Below are positions 48,011 through 58,945 of a stretch of DNA of 64,000 nucleotides, in pieces. Each line of letters begins with the position of its first letter. The first letter of the stretch is position 1. The position numbers were made by a program, and so were the translations under genes. The notes under the pieces are model-generated. The model saw only the letters and a program-made list of their open reading frames with translations. It did not search any database and had not been told where the DNA came from. Where the stretch lies: positions 1 to 64,000 of the forward strand of contig DHAE01000006.1 of NCBI GenBank assembly GCA_002397315.1, read 5' to 3'. Origin of the DNA: Comamonadaceae bacterium UBA4962 (lineage in GTDB: Bacteria > Pseudomonadota > Gammaproteobacteria > Burkholderiales > Burkholderiaceae_C).

Positions 48011-49498
48011 ATGCAACAAGACATCCTCATCAATTGGTCCCCCCAGGAAACCCGCGTCGCCGTCGTCGAGCATGGCGCCGTGCAGGAGCTGCACGTGGAG
48101 CGCACGCTGGAGCAGGGGCTGGTGGGCAACGTCTACCTGGGCAAAGTCTCGCGCGTGCTGCCGGGCATGCAGTCGGCGTTCATCGACATTGGCCTGGAGC
48201 GCGCGGCCTTCCTGCACGTGGCCGACGTGTGGCACCGGCAGGAAGGCGGCGAGGCGCCGATGTTCGCGCGCAAGGGCGAACCGCCCGTGCCCATCGAGAA
48301 GCAGGTGTTCGAGGGCCAGTCGCTGATGGTGCAGGTCATCAAGGACCCGATCGGCACCAAGGGCGCGCGCCTTTCCACGCAGATCAGCATCGCGGGCCGG
48401 TTGCTGGTGTTCCTGCCGCAGGACGACCATGTCGGCGTGTCGCAGAAGATCCCGGCCGCCGAGCGTGACGCGCTGCGCGCGCGCCTGCAGGCGCTGGTGG
48501 GCGACAAGGCCACGGGCGGGGGAGGGGGCTTCATCCTGCGCACCAACGGCGAGGATTCTTCCGATGCGGAACTGGCCGAGGACATCGCCTACCTGCGCAA
48601 GACCTGGGGGCGCATCAAGGATGCCGCGCTGCGCCAGCCGCCGGCCTCGCTGCTGCACCAGGACCTGAACCTGCTGCAGCGCGTGCTGCGCGACCTCGTC
48701 GGCGACGAGACCACCAGCATCCGCATCGACTCGCGCGAGCAGTTCGCGCTGCTGCAGTCCTTCGGCCGCGAATTCACCCCGGCCGCCGTGCCCAAGCTGC
48801 AACTCTACAAGGGCGAGCGGCCGATCTTCGACCTCTACGGCATCGACGAGGAAATCGCGCGCGCGCTCGGCCGGCGCGTGGACCTCAAATCCGGCGGCTA
48901 CCTCATCGTGGACCAGACCGAGGCGCTCACCACCATCGACGTGAACACCGGCGGCTACGTCGGCGCGCGCAACTTCGACGACACGATCTTCAAGACCAAC
49001 CTGGAAGCCGCCCAGGCCATCGCCCGCCAACTGCGGCTGCGCAACCTGGGCGGCATCATCATCGCGGACTTCATCGACATGGCGCGCGAAGACCACCAGC
49101 AGGCCGTGCTCTCGGAATTCAGAAAGCAGCTCGCCCGCGACCGCGTCAAGACCATGACCGGCGGCTTCTCCCAACTCGGCCTCGTCGAGATGACGCGCAA
49201 GCGCACCCGCGAATCGCTCGCCCACATGCTCTGCGAGCCCTGCGTGCACTGCCAGGGATCGGGACAGATCAAGACCGCCCGCAGCGTCTGCTACGACATC
49301 CTGCGCGAGATCCTGCGCGAGGCCCGCCAGTTCAACCCGCGCGAGTTCCGGGTGGTGGCTTCGGCGAAGGTGGTGGAGCTGTTCCTGGACGAGGAGAGCC
49401 AGCACCTGGCGGGGCTGTCGGATTTCATCGGCAAGCCGATTTCGCTGCAGGCGGAGGGGGGGCTGGGGCAAGAGCAGTACGACATCGTGCTGCTGTGA
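48011..49498 (+). CDS. rng: ribonuclease G
   Basis: A 495-residue endoribonuclease of the RNase E/G family, maturing the 5' end of 16S rRNA and degrading mRNA. The S1 domain spans about residues 38-125. The catalytic DxxxN lies in LTTIDVNTGGYVG, the second Asp in IIADFIDMAR, and the zinc-link cysteines in CEPCVHCQGSG. The absence of a long C-terminal scaffold distinguishes it from RNase E. ATG 48011 (MQQDILINWS) matches the family start; the MITE-like element lies immediately upstream. Confidence 0.95.
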   Translation: MQQDILINWSPQETRVAVVEHGAVQELHVERTLEQGLVGNVYLGKVSRVLPGMQSAFIDIGLERAAFLHVADVWHRQEGGEAPMFARKGEPPVPIEKQVFEGQSLMVQVIKDPIGTKGARLSTQISIAGRLLVFLPQDDHVGVSQKIPAAERDALRARLQALVGDKATGGGGGFILRTNGEDSSDAELAEDIAYLRKTWGRIKDAALRQPPASLLHQDLNLLQRVLRDLVGDETTSIRIDSREQFALLQSFGREFTPAAVPKLQLYKGERPIFDLYGIDEEIARALGRRVDLKSGGYLIVDQTEALTTIDVNTGGYVGARNFDDTIFKTNLEAAQAIARQLRLRNLGGIIIADFIDMAREDHQQAVLSEFRKQLARDRVKTMTGGFSQLGLVEMTRKRTRESLAHMLCEPCVHCQGSGQIKTARSVCYDILREILREARQFNPREFRVVASAKVVELFLDEESQHLAGLSDFIGKPISLQAEGGLGQEQYDIVLL

Positions 49499-49502
49499 GG
49501 AT

Positions 49503-50270
49503 TCAGGGCCTGGCGTTGGGGCAGCCGGGAATCCGGGCTGCGTTTGTGCACTCCGGCGGAATGTCTTTGAAGATGACATCTCTGCCCACATAGACCTTTT
49601 GGGCTTGCACGGGCGGATCGAGTTGCCATTCGATATCGCCATTCATCCAGAGGTCGACCACGTCGCTCTGGTCCAGCAAGGTCTTGGGCTCGTCGATCGC
49701 AACGGACACCTTGCCAAGCCCATGGGACGTCACGAGGCCTGACACCGCGATCTTGAGCGAGGCCTCGCCCATAGCACCGTAAAAGTCGTCCATGGGATCG
49801 CCAAATCGGCCGACATTCAGGAAGTTCACTTGGCAGTCGTGATCCAGAACCTTGGCAGGCTGTGCCAGATCTCCGAAACGCCAGGGCCGAGTTTGTGCCG
49901 CCATCTGCCGTGTGACCTTTCTCTGCAACTGCTCAAGTCCGGCAACGCTGTTCCATTGGTTCTGCAAACGAGACATTGCAGCCTTAACGCGTGCAAAGCC
50001 TAATGCCCATTGCATGGTGACCGTGCCTTCATCCAATTGCGTGGGATCCAAATCGATCAGACGGCGCTGACCGCTTTTGATGGTGTTCGGCATCTCGGAT
50101 GCCGTGCTTCTGAACCACCGCTCCATCAACGTCGCCGCCACCGGCCACCCCAGACGCGAGCGCATCGCGCCTGGAATGTCATCCAGCCGAAACCGCCTCA
50201 CCTTCGGCGGCAGCTTGGCTTCCAAATGCGCACGCAGGCGCTCCGTATCGACACGGACGATGTCGTTCAT
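49503..50270 (-). CDS. hypothetical protein of lower GC, possibly DUF6402-like
   Basis: A 255-residue cytoplasmic protein with no domain I can identify with confidence. Features include an Arg-rich early segment (VRRFRLDDIPGAMRSRLGWP), EQLQRKVTRQM, a DFYGAMGEASLKIAVSGLVT region and a Pro/Cys C-terminus. By eye its GC content and codon choice are clearly below the neighbours (more AAA, ATT, TTG), which suggests acquisition. My tentative recollection is a DUF6402-type family found in scattered beta- and gamma-proteobacteria, sometimes near secretion-system genes; unverified. It converges on rng with only 4 bases between stops. Confidence 0.7.
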   Translation of the reverse strand: MNDIVRVDTERLRAHLEAKLPPKVRRFRLDDIPGAMRSRLGWPVAATLMERWFRSTASEMPNTIKSGQRRLIDLDPTQLDEGTVTMQWALGFARVKAAMSRLQNQWNSVAGLEQLQRKVTRQMAAQTRPWRFGDLAQPAKVLDHDCQVNFLNVGRFGDPMDDFYGAMGEASLKIAVSGLVTSHGLGKVSVAIDEPKTLLDQSDVVDLWMNGDIEWQLDPPVQAQKVYVGRDVIFKDIPPECTNAARIPGCPNARP

Positions 50271-50374
50271 GTGGCCCCTTCCCCCTGGTGTTTTTCTTCG
50301 GGGCGGATTCTGGAGGAAAGCGCCTCCAATGCCACAGAACCGGGCTACCTCCTGGTTACCAAGCGCAACTGTCG

Positions 50375-50407
50375 AGCTGGTTCCTCATTTTTATGAAGAG
50401 TCCAGCT
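50375..50407. repeat. imperfect hairpin between two minus-strand genes
   Basis: AGCTGG (50375-50380) and CCAGCT (50402-50407) flank a partly pairing TTCCTCAT...ATGAAGAG stretch with a T-rich core. It lies 38 bases downstream of the histidine-kinase stop and could end that transcript, although a clean T-run after the stem is lacking. Confidence 0.4.
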
Positions 50408-50444
50408 ATCGAGATGATCGAGTAGGAACTGTCCGTGCCGAGGC

Positions 50445-52004
50445 TCAGGCCCGGTGCGCGTCCGACGCAGCTTCCCCCACCTGCGCCGGAAACGAGAACG
50501 CGAACTCGGTGCCATGGTCGCGGCTGGACTGCACGACCACCTGCCCCCCATGCGCCTGCGCGATCGCGCGCACGATGAACAGGCCCAGACCGACGCTGCG
50601 TGCCGAGGTGTCGCCTTCTTCCACGCCGCGCACCATCGGCTCGAACAGGCGGCCGAGGGTGTGGGAGGGAATCGGCTCCCCGCAGTTGTGCACGGTCAGC
50701 CGCGCGATGCCCGATGCATCCACCGACGACGCCACGGTGACGGGGGTACCCGGCGTGCCGTAGGCCATGGCGTTGCCCACCAGGTTGCCCACGAGCTGGG
50801 CGATGCGGTCGGGGTCGGCGCTCGCCGCGCCGTCGCCGTGGGCCGTGTGGTCGATGGTGCGGCCGGGAAAGGCCTCGGCCAGTTCCTCGACGATCCGGGC
50901 GGCCAACTGGTGCAGGTCCACCGGCTGGCGGGAGACCTTCAGGCCCGATCCCAGGCGCACGACGGTGAAGTCGAGCAGGTCGGCGATCAGGCGCCGGGCG
51001 CGCTGTCCGGCGCGGGCGATGTTGCCGAGCATGCGCCGCGACGGATCCGACGGATCGGCGGCCTGGCGCGTGAGTTTCTCGGCGGCGAGCAGGATGGTGG
51101 CGAGCGGGTTGCGCAGGTCGTGGCTGACGATGCCCACCATCTGTTCCGCGAACACGGCGCGGTCTTCGGCGAGCGCGCGGCCGTGTTCGGCTTCGGTGAC
51201 GTCGCTGAAGATGCCCACGAATTCCATCAGCGAGCCGTCCTCGGCGCGGAAGCCCTGGCCCGACGACACGATCACGCGGCGCTGCCCCGCTGCGTCGACG
51301 AGGCGGTGCTTGAACTGGTAGGGGCCGCCGCTTTGCAGAGCATGATCGAGTGCGGCGCGGTCGGCCGCGCGGTCCTCGGGCACGAGGTGGGCCGCGAACT
51401 CCTCCTCGCCCACGGGCTGCTCCGGGTCCAGGCCCAGGAGGGTGGCGACGTCCGCGCCGAAGCGCCGCCGGCCGGTGGCCGGGTCCAGGTCCCAGACGTG
51501 GATGGCACCCGACTGCATGGCCTGCCGCAGCCGCGATTGCGAGGCCTGCAGCACCTGCTGCGCCTGCCGCTCCTTCGCCGCCATCTCGTCCGCGCGCTTG
51601 CGGGCGGCCAGCAGTTCGCGCTCGTATTTGTTGCGCTCTTCGGCCACCATCACGGCGACCTCGTCGTAGGTGCCTTCGGGCGTGATCCGGCGGTTCGCGT
51701 TCAGCAGGACGGGGAAGGTGCTGCCATCCTTGCGGCGCATGTCCAGCTTGACCTCGGAGATCGAGCCCTGCATCTCCAGCATCGGCTGCCAGTGGGTCTG
51801 GTGGAACATGCGCCCGCCCACGTTGAACAGTTCCTGCAGTTTCCTGCAGCCGATCAGTTCCTCGGCCGGCAGGCCCGTCCAGCGGCACAGGGTCTGGTTC
51901 GCGCGGAGGATCAGGCCCGTGGTGCTGGTCACCAGCAGGCCGCAGGGCATCTGGTCGAACAGCGTCTCGGGGGCGGGCAAGTTGGGCAGGGAGGGGCCGG
52001 GCAC
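50445..52004 (-). CDS. PAS-domain sensor histidine kinase
   Basis: A 519-residue soluble kinase. Two PAS domains span about residues 12-125 and 160-270, joined by a coiled-coil-like helix (125-160). The HisKA domain has the phosphoacceptor in GIVSHDLRNPLA at His295. The ATPase domain shows an N-box GNLVGNAMAYG and G-box SVGLGLFIV. No membrane segment is seen, so the signal is intracellular. The start is GTG 52004, only 2 bases after the RsbQ-like hydrolase stop. The pair mirrors RsbQ-RsbP of Bacillus, but with a kinase in place of the phosphatase. No response regulator is adjacent. Confidence 0.9.
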   Translation of the reverse strand: MPGPSLPNLPAPETLFDQMPCGLLVTSTTGLILRANQTLCRWTGLPAEELIGCRKLQELFNVGGRMFHQTHWQPMLEMQGSISEVKLDMRRKDGSTFPVLLNANRRITPEGTYDEVAVMVAEERNKYERELLAARKRADEMAAKERQAQQVLQASQSRLRQAMQSGAIHVWDLDPATGRRRFGADVATLLGLDPEQPVGEEEFAAHLVPEDRAADRAALDHALQSGGPYQFKHRLVDAAGQRRVIVSSGQGFRAEDGSLMEFVGIFSDVTEAEHGRALAEDRAVFAEQMVGIVSHDLRNPLATILLAAEKLTRQAADPSDPSRRMLGNIARAGQRARRLIADLLDFTVVRLGSGLKVSRQPVDLHQLAARIVEELAEAFPGRTIDHTAHGDGAASADPDRIAQLVGNLVGNAMAYGTPGTPVTVASSVDASGIARLTVHNCGEPIPSHTLGRLFEPMVRGVEEGDTSARSVGLGLFIVRAIAQAHGGQVVVQSSRDHGTEFAFSFPAQVGEAASDAHRA

Positions 52005-52006
52005 GC

Positions 52007-52816
52007 CTAGTACCCGATCGCCGCGAGGAATTCGTCCATCGTGGCGCTGCTCGCGCTGGGTGCGCTCAAATGCGGGCAGTGCCCCACGTTGTCGACCAGG
52101 CGCAGCGTGCTGCGCGGCAGGTGGCGGTGCATGTATTCGCCGACCGACAGCGGGGCGATGAAATCCTCGGTGGACTGGAGGATCAGCACGGGCTCCTGCA
52201 GCTTCGGCAGATCGGCGCGGTTGTCCGAGAGGAAGGTGGCTCGCGCGAAGTTCCTCGCCATGATCGGGTCGGTGCGGCAGAAGCTCTGGTTGAGCTCTTC
52301 GGCCAGTTCGGGGCGGTCGGGCGCGCCCATGATGACCGGCGCCATGTTGCTCGCCCAGCCCAGGTAGTTGGATTCGAGGGTGTCGAGCAGCGAGTCGACG
52401 TCGTCGCGGGTGAAGCCGCCAACGTAGTCGCCGTCATTGATGTAGCACGGCGAGGGCCCGATCATGACGTGGCCCGCGATCATGCCGGGCGCATGCAGGC
52501 CGGCCAGCATGCCGATCATCGCGCTCACCGAGTGCCCCACGAAGATCACCGGGCCTTCGGTGAAGGCGTCGATGATTTCCAGCACGTCGCTGGCGTAGCC
52601 CGCCAGCGAGCCGTATTTGGCGGGGTCGTAGGCGCCGAGATCGGACAGGCCGTTGCCGACCATGTCGAAGGTGACGACCTGGAACCGCGACGCGTATTGC
52701 GGCGCGAGCAGGCGCCACATGTTCTGGTCGCAGCCGAACCCGTGGGCGAACACCAGGCTCGCGGTGCCGCAGCCCCGGATTTTCACGTTGTTTCTGCGCC
52801 CGACCGAGACCGACAT
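52007..52816 (-). CDS. RsbQ-like alpha/beta hydrolase
   Basis: A 269-residue hydrolase of the RsbQ/KAI2/D14 group. The core is SLVFAHGFGCDQNMWRLLAP, the nucleophile Ser96 lies in VGHSVSAMIG, Asp218 in QSTEDFI and His246 in NVGHCPHLS. That triad geometry is almost the same as Bacillus RsbQ (Ser96, Asp219, His247). Members bind small hydrophobic ligands and act as sensors more than as metabolic enzymes. ATG 52816 has an AGGAG site. It is stop-to-start coupled with a PAS kinase gene downstream, so it likely provides that kinase with a ligand or cleaved product. Confidence 0.9.
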   Translation of the reverse strand: MSVSVGRRNNVKIRGCGTASLVFAHGFGCDQNMWRLLAPQYASRFQVVTFDMVGNGLSDLGAYDPAKYGSLAGYASDVLEIIDAFTEGPVIFVGHSVSAMIGMLAGLHAPGMIAGHVMIGPSPCYINDGDYVGGFTRDDVDSLLDTLESNYLGWASNMAPVIMGAPDRPELAEELNQSFCRTDPIMARNFARATFLSDNRADLPKLQEPVLILQSTEDFIAPLSVGEYMHRHLPRSTLRLVDNVGHCPHLSAPSASSATMDEFLAAIGY

Positions 52817-52979
52817 GGGAACTCCTGGTGATGCGGGCACGCGAAAGGAAAGCATGGCGCGCGACCGCTGGGATTATGGGTCATGTGCCGCGTGTCCGAT
52901 TTTGCATTGCGGAAGTAGCCCTTCGGCGGCACGGTCATGCGGGACTGCGCGTTTCCCCCAGGAGCCAACGACACTCAGA

Positions 52980-52992
52980 TAGTTGACAACTA
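52980..52992. promoter_or_regulatory. palindromic operator, probable MarR binding site
   Basis: TAGTTGACAACTA is a palindrome with a 3-base centre and lies directly over the -35 box TTGACA of the aromatic-acid operon. The operon's own MarR-family regulator (gene at 56177) is the natural ligand, implying repression lifted by an aryl-CoA or aromatic acid. Confidence 0.68.
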
Positions 52993-53011
52993 AACAATCT
53001 ATTTCTAAAGT
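52983..53011 (+). promoter_or_regulatory. sigma-70 promoter of the aryl-CoA operon
   Basis: TTGACA (52983-52988) is a perfect -35 box, followed after exactly 17 bases by TAAAGT (53006-53011) as -10. The region is strikingly AT-rich for this genome. The start codon of the first gene is 37 bases beyond the -10. Confidence 0.72.
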
Positions 53012-53047
53012 GATTTCCCAAGCCCTCACGGCCCTGGAGACCAGCGC

Positions 53048-55387
53048 ATGAAGATCGTTTGCATCGGCGGCGGCCCGGCGGGCCTGTATTTCGCGCTGCT
53101 CATGAAGCAGCAGAACCCCGCCCACGACGTCACCGTGGTGGAGCGCAACAAGCCCTACGACACCTTCGGCTGGGGCGTGGTGTTCTCCGACGCCACCATG
53201 GACCACATGCGCACGTGGGACCGCGAGACGGCCGACGAGATCCAGGAGGCGTTCAACCACTGGGACGACATCGAGCTGCGTTTCAAGGGCCGCACGATCC
53301 GCTCCGGCGGGCACGGCTTCGTGGGCATCGGGCGCAAGAAACTGCTCAACATCCTGCAGGCGCGCTGCGAGCGCCTGGGGGTGCAGCTCGTGTTCGAAAC
53401 CGATGCCGCGTCGGACGAGGACTATCCTGACGCGGACCTCGTCATCGCGAGCGACGGCGTCAATTCGCGCATCCGCGGCCGCTATGCGGACGTGTTCCGC
53501 CCCGACATCGTCACGCGGCCCAACCGCTATATCTGGCTGGGTACGCACAAGCTGTTCGATGCCTTCACGTTCGATTTCCAGCGCACCGAGCACGGCTGGT
53601 TCCAGGCGCACATCTACAAGTTCGACGACCGCACCACGACGTTCATCGTCGAATGCCCCGAGGCCGTGTGGAAGGCCCATGGGCTGGACCAGGCCAGCCA
53701 GGAGGAGTCCATCGCCTTCTGCGAGAAAGTATTCGCCGACACGCTGGAGGGCGCACCGTTGATGAGCAATGCGCGGCACCTGCGCGGCTCGGCGTGGCTC
53801 AATTTCCAGCGCGTGGTGTGCGGGCAATGGTGGCTGCGCAACCGCTGCGGCAGCCATGTCGTGCTGATGGGCGACGCGGTGCACACGGCGCATTTCGCGA
53901 TCGGCTCGGGCACCAAGCTCGCGATCGAGGACGCGATCGAACTCGCGCGCCAGTTCCAGCGGACCGGCGGCGATAAGGCGGACATTCCCGCGGTGCTGGC
54001 GGCCTACCAGGAGGCGCGCCGGGTGGAAACGCTGCGCATCCAGAACGCGGCGTGGAACGCGATGGAATGGTTCGAGGTGTGCGGCGAGCGCTACTGCGAC
54101 CAGCTGGAGCCCGAGCAGTTCATGTATTCGATGCTCACGCGCAGCCAGCGCATCAGCCACGAAAACCTGCGGCTGCGCGACGCGGGCTGGCTCGAAGGCT
54201 ACGAGCGCTGGTTCGCGCGCCGCGCGGGCATCGAGGTGCCTGACGGCCGCCGTCCGCCGCCGCCGATGTTCACGCCGCTCACCGTGCGCGGCGTGGCGCT
54301 CAAGAACCGCATCGTGGTCTCGCCCATGGCGCAGTATTCGGCGGAAGACGGCCTCGTGGGCGACTACCACCTGGTGCACCTGGGCGCGCGCGCCATGGGC
54401 GGTGCGGGCCTCGTGTTCGCCGAGATGGCCTGCGTGAGCGCCGAGGGCCGCATCACCCCGGGGTGCCCGGGCCTCTACCGGCCCGAGCACACGGCGGCCT
54501 TCCGCCGCATCGCCGACTGGATCCATGCGAACAGCGATGCGAAGTTCGGCATCCAGATCGGCCATGCGGGCGCCAAGGCCTCCACGCGCCGGGCCTGGGA
54601 AGGCATCGACCAGCCGCTGCCGGAAGGCAACTGGCCGATCCTGTCCGCTTCGCCGCAGCGGTACCTGGAGGGCGTGAGCCAGCAGGCGCGTGCGATGACG
54701 CGCGCCGACATGGACGCGGTGCGCGATCAGTTCGTGCAGGCCGCGCGCGCCGCCCATGCCGCGGGCGCCGACTGGCTGGAGTTGCATTGCGCGCACGGCT
54801 ACCTGCTGTCGAGCTTCCTCTCGCCGCTCACCAACCAGCGCGACGACGCCTACGGCGGCCCGCTGGAGAACCGGCTGCGCTATCCGCTGGAAGTGTTCGC
54901 CGCCGTGCGTGCCGCCTGGCCGCAGGACAAGCCGCTCTCGGTGCGCATTTCCGCCCACGACTGGGTGGAGGGCGGCACCACGCCGCAGGACGCGGTGGAG
55001 ATCGCCCGGGCGTTCAAGGCGGCGGGCGCGGACATGATCGATTGCTCGTCGGGCCAGGTGAGCAAGCGCGAGAAGCCGGTCTACGGCCGCATGTTCCAGA
55101 CGCCGTTCGCCGACCGCATCCGGCAGGAGGCGGGCATCGCCACCATCGCCGTCGGCGCGATCAGCGAGGCGGACCATGCCAACAGCATCCTGGCCGCCGG
55201 CCGCGCCGACCTGTGTGCCGTCGCGCGGCCGCACCTGGCCAACCCGGCCTGGACCCTGACCGAGGCGGCGCGCATCGGCTACACCGCGGTGGAGTGGCCG
55301 CGGCAGTACCGCTCGGGCAAGCAGCAGCTGGAGGCGCATTTCGAGCGCGAAAAATCCCTGGCGGCGGCCACGGGCGGGAAGGGCTGA
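53048..55387 (+). CDS. bifunctional 2-aminobenzoyl-CoA / salicylyl-CoA monooxygenase-reductase
   Basis: A 779-residue fusion. The N-terminal half (1-390) is an FAD aromatic hydroxylase with the dinucleotide motif [15 protein letters not shown] at residues 5-19, a mid-domain FGWGVVFSD, and [20 protein letters not shown] near 275. The C-terminal half (400-770) is an Old Yellow Enzyme-type FMN oxidoreductase with [50 protein letters not shown] and IAVGAIS. This architecture is that of 2-aminobenzoyl-CoA monooxygenase/reductase and salicylyl-CoA 5-hydroxylase, which hydroxylate and reduce the CoA-activated ring. It is first in an operon with a CoA ligase and beta-oxidation-like genes. Confidence 0.9.
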   Translation: MKIVCIGGGPAGLYFALLMKQQNPAHDVTVVERNKPYDTFGWGVVFSDATMDHMRTWDRETADEIQEAFNHWDDIELRFKGRTIRSGGHGFVGIGRKKLLNILQARCERLGVQLVFETDAASDEDYPDADLVIASDGVNSRIRGRYADVFRPDIVTRPNRYIWLGTHKLFDAFTFDFQRTEHGWFQAHIYKFDDRTTTFIVECPEAVWKAHGLDQASQEESIAFCEKVFADTLEGAPLMSNARHLRGSAWLNFQRVVCGQWWLRNRCGSHVVLMGDAVHTAHFAIGSGTKLAIEDAIELARQFQRTGGDKADIPAVLAAYQEARRVETLRIQNAAWNAMEWFEVCGERYCDQLEPEQFMYSMLTRSQRISHENLRLRDAGWLEGYERWFARRAGIEVPDGRRPPPPMFTPLTVRGVALKNRIVVSPMAQYSAEDGLVGDYHLVHLGARAMGGAGLVFAEMACVSAEGRITPGCPGLYRPEHTAAFRRIADWIHANSDAKFGIQIGHAGAKASTRRAWEGIDQPLPEGNWPILSASPQRYLEGVSQQARAMTRADMDAVRDQFVQAARAAHAAGADWLELHCAHGYLLSSFLSPLTNQRDDAYGGPLENRLRYPLEVFAAVRAAWPQDKPLSVRISAHDWVEGGTTPQDAVEIARAFKAAGADMIDCSSGQVSKREKPVYGRMFQTPFADRIRQEAGIATIAVGAISEADHANSILAAGRADLCAVARPHLANPAWTLTEAARIGYTAVEWPRQYRSGKQQLEAHFEREKSLAAATGGKG

Positions 55388-55391
55388 CGCG

Positions 55392-56180
55392 ATGGAACGG
55401 TCGCCTTCCTCTTCATCGTCCCGCTCTCCGCGGCACGCCCTGGTGACCGGTGGCACGCGCGGCATCGGCGCGGCCATCGCCCGGCGGCTCGTGGCGGATG
55501 GCCTGCATGTGACGGTGCTCGGCCGTGATGCGGAGACTGCGCGGGCCTTCGCGGCCACCGATGCAGCGCATCTGCACGGCGTGGCCGCCGACGTGGCCGA
55601 TGCGCGGCAGGTGGCAGAGGCGCTGGCATCCGCCCGCGAGCGGTTCGGCCGGGTGCAGGTGCTGGTGAACAACGCCGGCCAGGCGGAAAGCGCGCCGTTC
55701 CTCAAGACCGATGCGCGGCTGTGGCAGCGCATGCTGGACGTGAACCTGACCGGCACGATGGTGTGCACGCAGGCCGCGCTGCCGGGCATGCTGGAGGCCG
55801 GCTGGGGCCGCGTCGTGAACGTGGCGAGCACGGCCGGGCAGGTGGGCTATGCCTACGTGGCGGCCTACTGCGCGGCCAAGCACGGCGTGATCGGCCTCAC
55901 GCGGGCGCTGGCGCTGGAGCTGGCCGCCAACGGCGTCACCGTGAACGCCGTCTGCCCGGGCTACACCGATACCGACATCGTGCGCGAGAGCATCGACCGC
56001 ATCGTCGCCAAGACCGGCCGCAGCATCGAGGCGGCGCGCGATGGCTTCGTGCGTGCCAACCCGCAGGGCCGCCTCGTGGCGCCCGAGGAGGTCGCCGATG
56101 CGGTGGCCTGGCTGTGCACCGAGGCGGCGCGGTCCGTGAACGGACAGTCCGTCTCCGTGAGCGGCGGGGAGGTCATGTGA
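55392..56180 (+). CDS. short-chain dehydrogenase/reductase (3-hydroxyacyl-CoA type)
   Basis: A 262-residue SDR. The cofactor motif [15 protein letters not shown] is at residues 18-32. The NNAG motif reads [11 protein letters not shown], the catalytic Ser lies in [11 protein letters not shown] and the YxxxK in [11 protein letters not shown]-terminal [15 protein letters not shown] is normal. A Ser-rich N-terminal tail precedes the fold. In this operon it probably oxidises or reduces a 3-hydroxyacyl-CoA intermediate after ring cleavage or dearomatisation. It starts 4 bases after the monooxygenase stop, and its stop overlaps the MarR start. Confidence 0.9.
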   Translation: MERSPSSSSSRSPRHALVTGGTRGIGAAIARRLVADGLHVTVLGRDAETARAFAATDAAHLHGVAADVADARQVAEALASARERFGRVQVLVNNAGQAESAPFLKTDARLWQRMLDVNLTGTMVCTQAALPGMLEAGWGRVVNVASTAGQVGYAYVAAYCAAKHGVIGLTRALALELAANGVTVNAVCPGYTDTDIVRESIDRIVAKTGRSIEAARDGFVRANPQGRLVAPEEVADAVAWLCTEAARSVNGQSVSVSGGEVM

Positions 56181-56854
56181 GCGCGCGCGCGAAAAAGACG
56201 AGTCCCGCCGTGGCCACCCGCCAGCAGAGCTTCCGCCTCGTGCAGGCCCTGGGCGACGAGCACATCGGCCTGGAGGCCCGCGCCCAGGCCGGCGACCACC
56301 TCGACATCAAGATCTGGCTGCGCCTGCTGGCCTGCAGCACGCAGATCGAGCAGCAGATCCGGCAGTGGCTGCGCGCGCGCTTCGACACCACGCTGCCGCG
56401 CTTCGACTACCTCGCCCAGCTGGACCGCCATCCGGACGGGCTGCGCATGAACGTGCTGTCGCGCTACCTGATGGTGACGGGCGGCAACGTCACGGGCCTC
56501 ACGGACCAGCTTGTCAAGGAAGGGCTGGTGGAGCGCACCGAAGAGCCGGAGGACCGCCGCTCCTGGCGCGTGCGCCTGACGGACAAGGGCCGCGCGGATT
56601 TCGCGGCCATGGCGGCCGAGCACGAGCGCTGGCTCGGCGGGCTGTTCGAGGGACTGCCCCCGGCCAGCAAGGACGCGCTCTACGAACACCTCGGCCACCT
56701 GCGGGTGCATCTGGTGCAGCACCAGATCGCGGGCGGCACGGCCCCTTCCGAACCGGCCGGGCCGCCTGGCGGTATGAGCGGGTCTCCGCTTGCCGCCGCC
56801 CCGGCAGGCCCCGCACAACCTTCTTCGAAACGCAGCAGGAAACCCCTTCCATGA
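56177..56854 (+). CDS. MarR family transcriptional regulator of the aryl-CoA operon
   Basis: A 225-residue MarR-type winged helix. The N-terminal dimerisation helix includes [20 protein letters not shown]. The DNA-binding part is [20 protein letters not shown], then [19 protein letters not shown] for the wing. The C-terminal 40 residues are Pro/Ala/Gly-rich and disordered, ending in a basic patch. GTG 56177 overlaps the SDR stop, and the ATGA at its end couples it to the hydratase gene. As an internal operon gene it likely represses its own promoter through the palindrome at 52980-52992. Confidence 0.9.
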   Translation: MSARAKKTSPAVATRQQSFRLVQALGDEHIGLEARAQAGDHLDIKIWLRLLACSTQIEQQIRQWLRARFDTTLPRFDYLAQLDRHPDGLRMNVLSRYLMVTGGNVTGLTDQLVKEGLVERTEEPEDRRSWRVRLTDKGRADFAAMAAEHERWLGGLFEGLPPASKDALYEHLGHLRVHLVQHQIAGGTAPSEPAGPPGGMSGSPLAAAPAGPAQPSSKRSRKPLP

Positions 56855-57705
56855 ACGCATCCCGCATCAACCCCCGGCTGCTGGCCGGCAACCGGCGCCC
56901 GCTCGCCGGCTACCAGGCCGAACACTTCCTCTGGAACGTGCAGGAAGGCGTGGCCACGATCACGCTGAACCGGCCCGAGCGCAAAAACCCGCTCACCTTC
57001 GACAGCTACGCCGAACTGCGCGACCTGTTCCACGGACTGCGGCTTGCCGACGACGTGCGGGCGGTGGTGCTGGTGGGCGCGGGCGGCAATTTCTGCTCGG
57101 GCGGCGACGTGCACGAGATCATCGGCCCGCTGGTCGCGCTGGAGGCGCCCGAGCTGCTGATGTTCACCCGCATGACGGGCGAACTGGTCAAGGCCATGCG
57201 CACCTGCCCGCAGCCGATCGTGGCGGCGGTGGACGGCGTGTGCGCCGGCGCGGGCGCGATCATGGCGATGGCTTCCGACCTGCGCCTGGGCACGGCGCGC
57301 AGCAAGACGGCTTTCCTCTTCAACCGCGTGGGGCTGGCCGGCTGCGACATGGGCGCCTGCGCGATGCTGCCGCGCATCGTGGGGCAGGGCCGCGCGAGCG
57401 AGCTGCTCTACACCGGCCGCAGCCTGGGCGGGGAGGAGGGCGAGCGCTGGGGCTTCTTCAACCGCCTGTGCGAATCCGACGCACTGCTGCCCGAAGCGCA
57501 GGCGCTCGCCACGCAACTGGCCGAGGGACCGGCCTTCGCCAACGGCATCACCAAGACCATGCTGCACCAGGAGTGGGCCATGACCATCGAGCAGGCCATC
57601 GAGGCCGAGGCGCAGGCGCAGGCCATCTGCATGCTGACGGAAGACTTCTCCCGGGCCTACCACGCGTTCGTCGCAAAACAGAAACCGCGTTTCGAGGGCA
57701 ACTGA
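56851..57705 (+). CDS. enoyl-CoA hydratase/isomerase of the aryl-CoA operon
   Basis: A 284-residue crotonase-fold enzyme. Oxyanion-hole segments are [15 protein letters not shown] and [15 protein letters not shown]. The active-site region [19 protein letters not shown] follows with a GR.L insert ([13 protein letters not shown]). It resembles hydratases in benzoyl-CoA- or aminobenzoyl-CoA-type lower pathways, rather than general fatty-acid hydratases. ATG 56851 overlaps the MarR stop; the next gene starts 1 base after its own stop. Confidence 0.9.
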   Translation: MNASRINPRLLAGNRRPLAGYQAEHFLWNVQEGVATITLNRPERKNPLTFDSYAELRDLFHGLRLADDVRAVVLVGAGGNFCSGGDVHEIIGPLVALEAPELLMFTRMTGELVKAMRTCPQPIVAAVDGVCAGAGAIMAMASDLRLGTARSKTAFLFNRVGLAGCDMGACAMLPRIVGQGRASELLYTGRSLGGEEGERWGFFNRLCESDALLPEAQALATQLAEGPAFANGITKTMLHQEWAMTIEQAIEAEAQAQAICMLTEDFSRAYHAFVAKQKPRFEGN

Positions 57706-57706
57706 C

Positions 57707-58879
<1,173 letters not shown>

Positions 58880-58945
58880 CGCCGCGCGCCCCGCACGACG
58901 ACCGGCCCCCTCGTTCCGCACACCGGATTGGACAAGGAAGACGCC

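Noticed and set aside
52874..55831. 985-residue minus-strand ORF opposite the monooxygenase fusion
   Set aside because: Antisense of intact FAD and FMN domains; Arg/His/Ala-rich with no domains.
58928..58945. TTG start for the aryl-CoA ligase
   Set aside because: Adds six residues and would consume the AAGGAAG ribosome site that serves ATG 58946.
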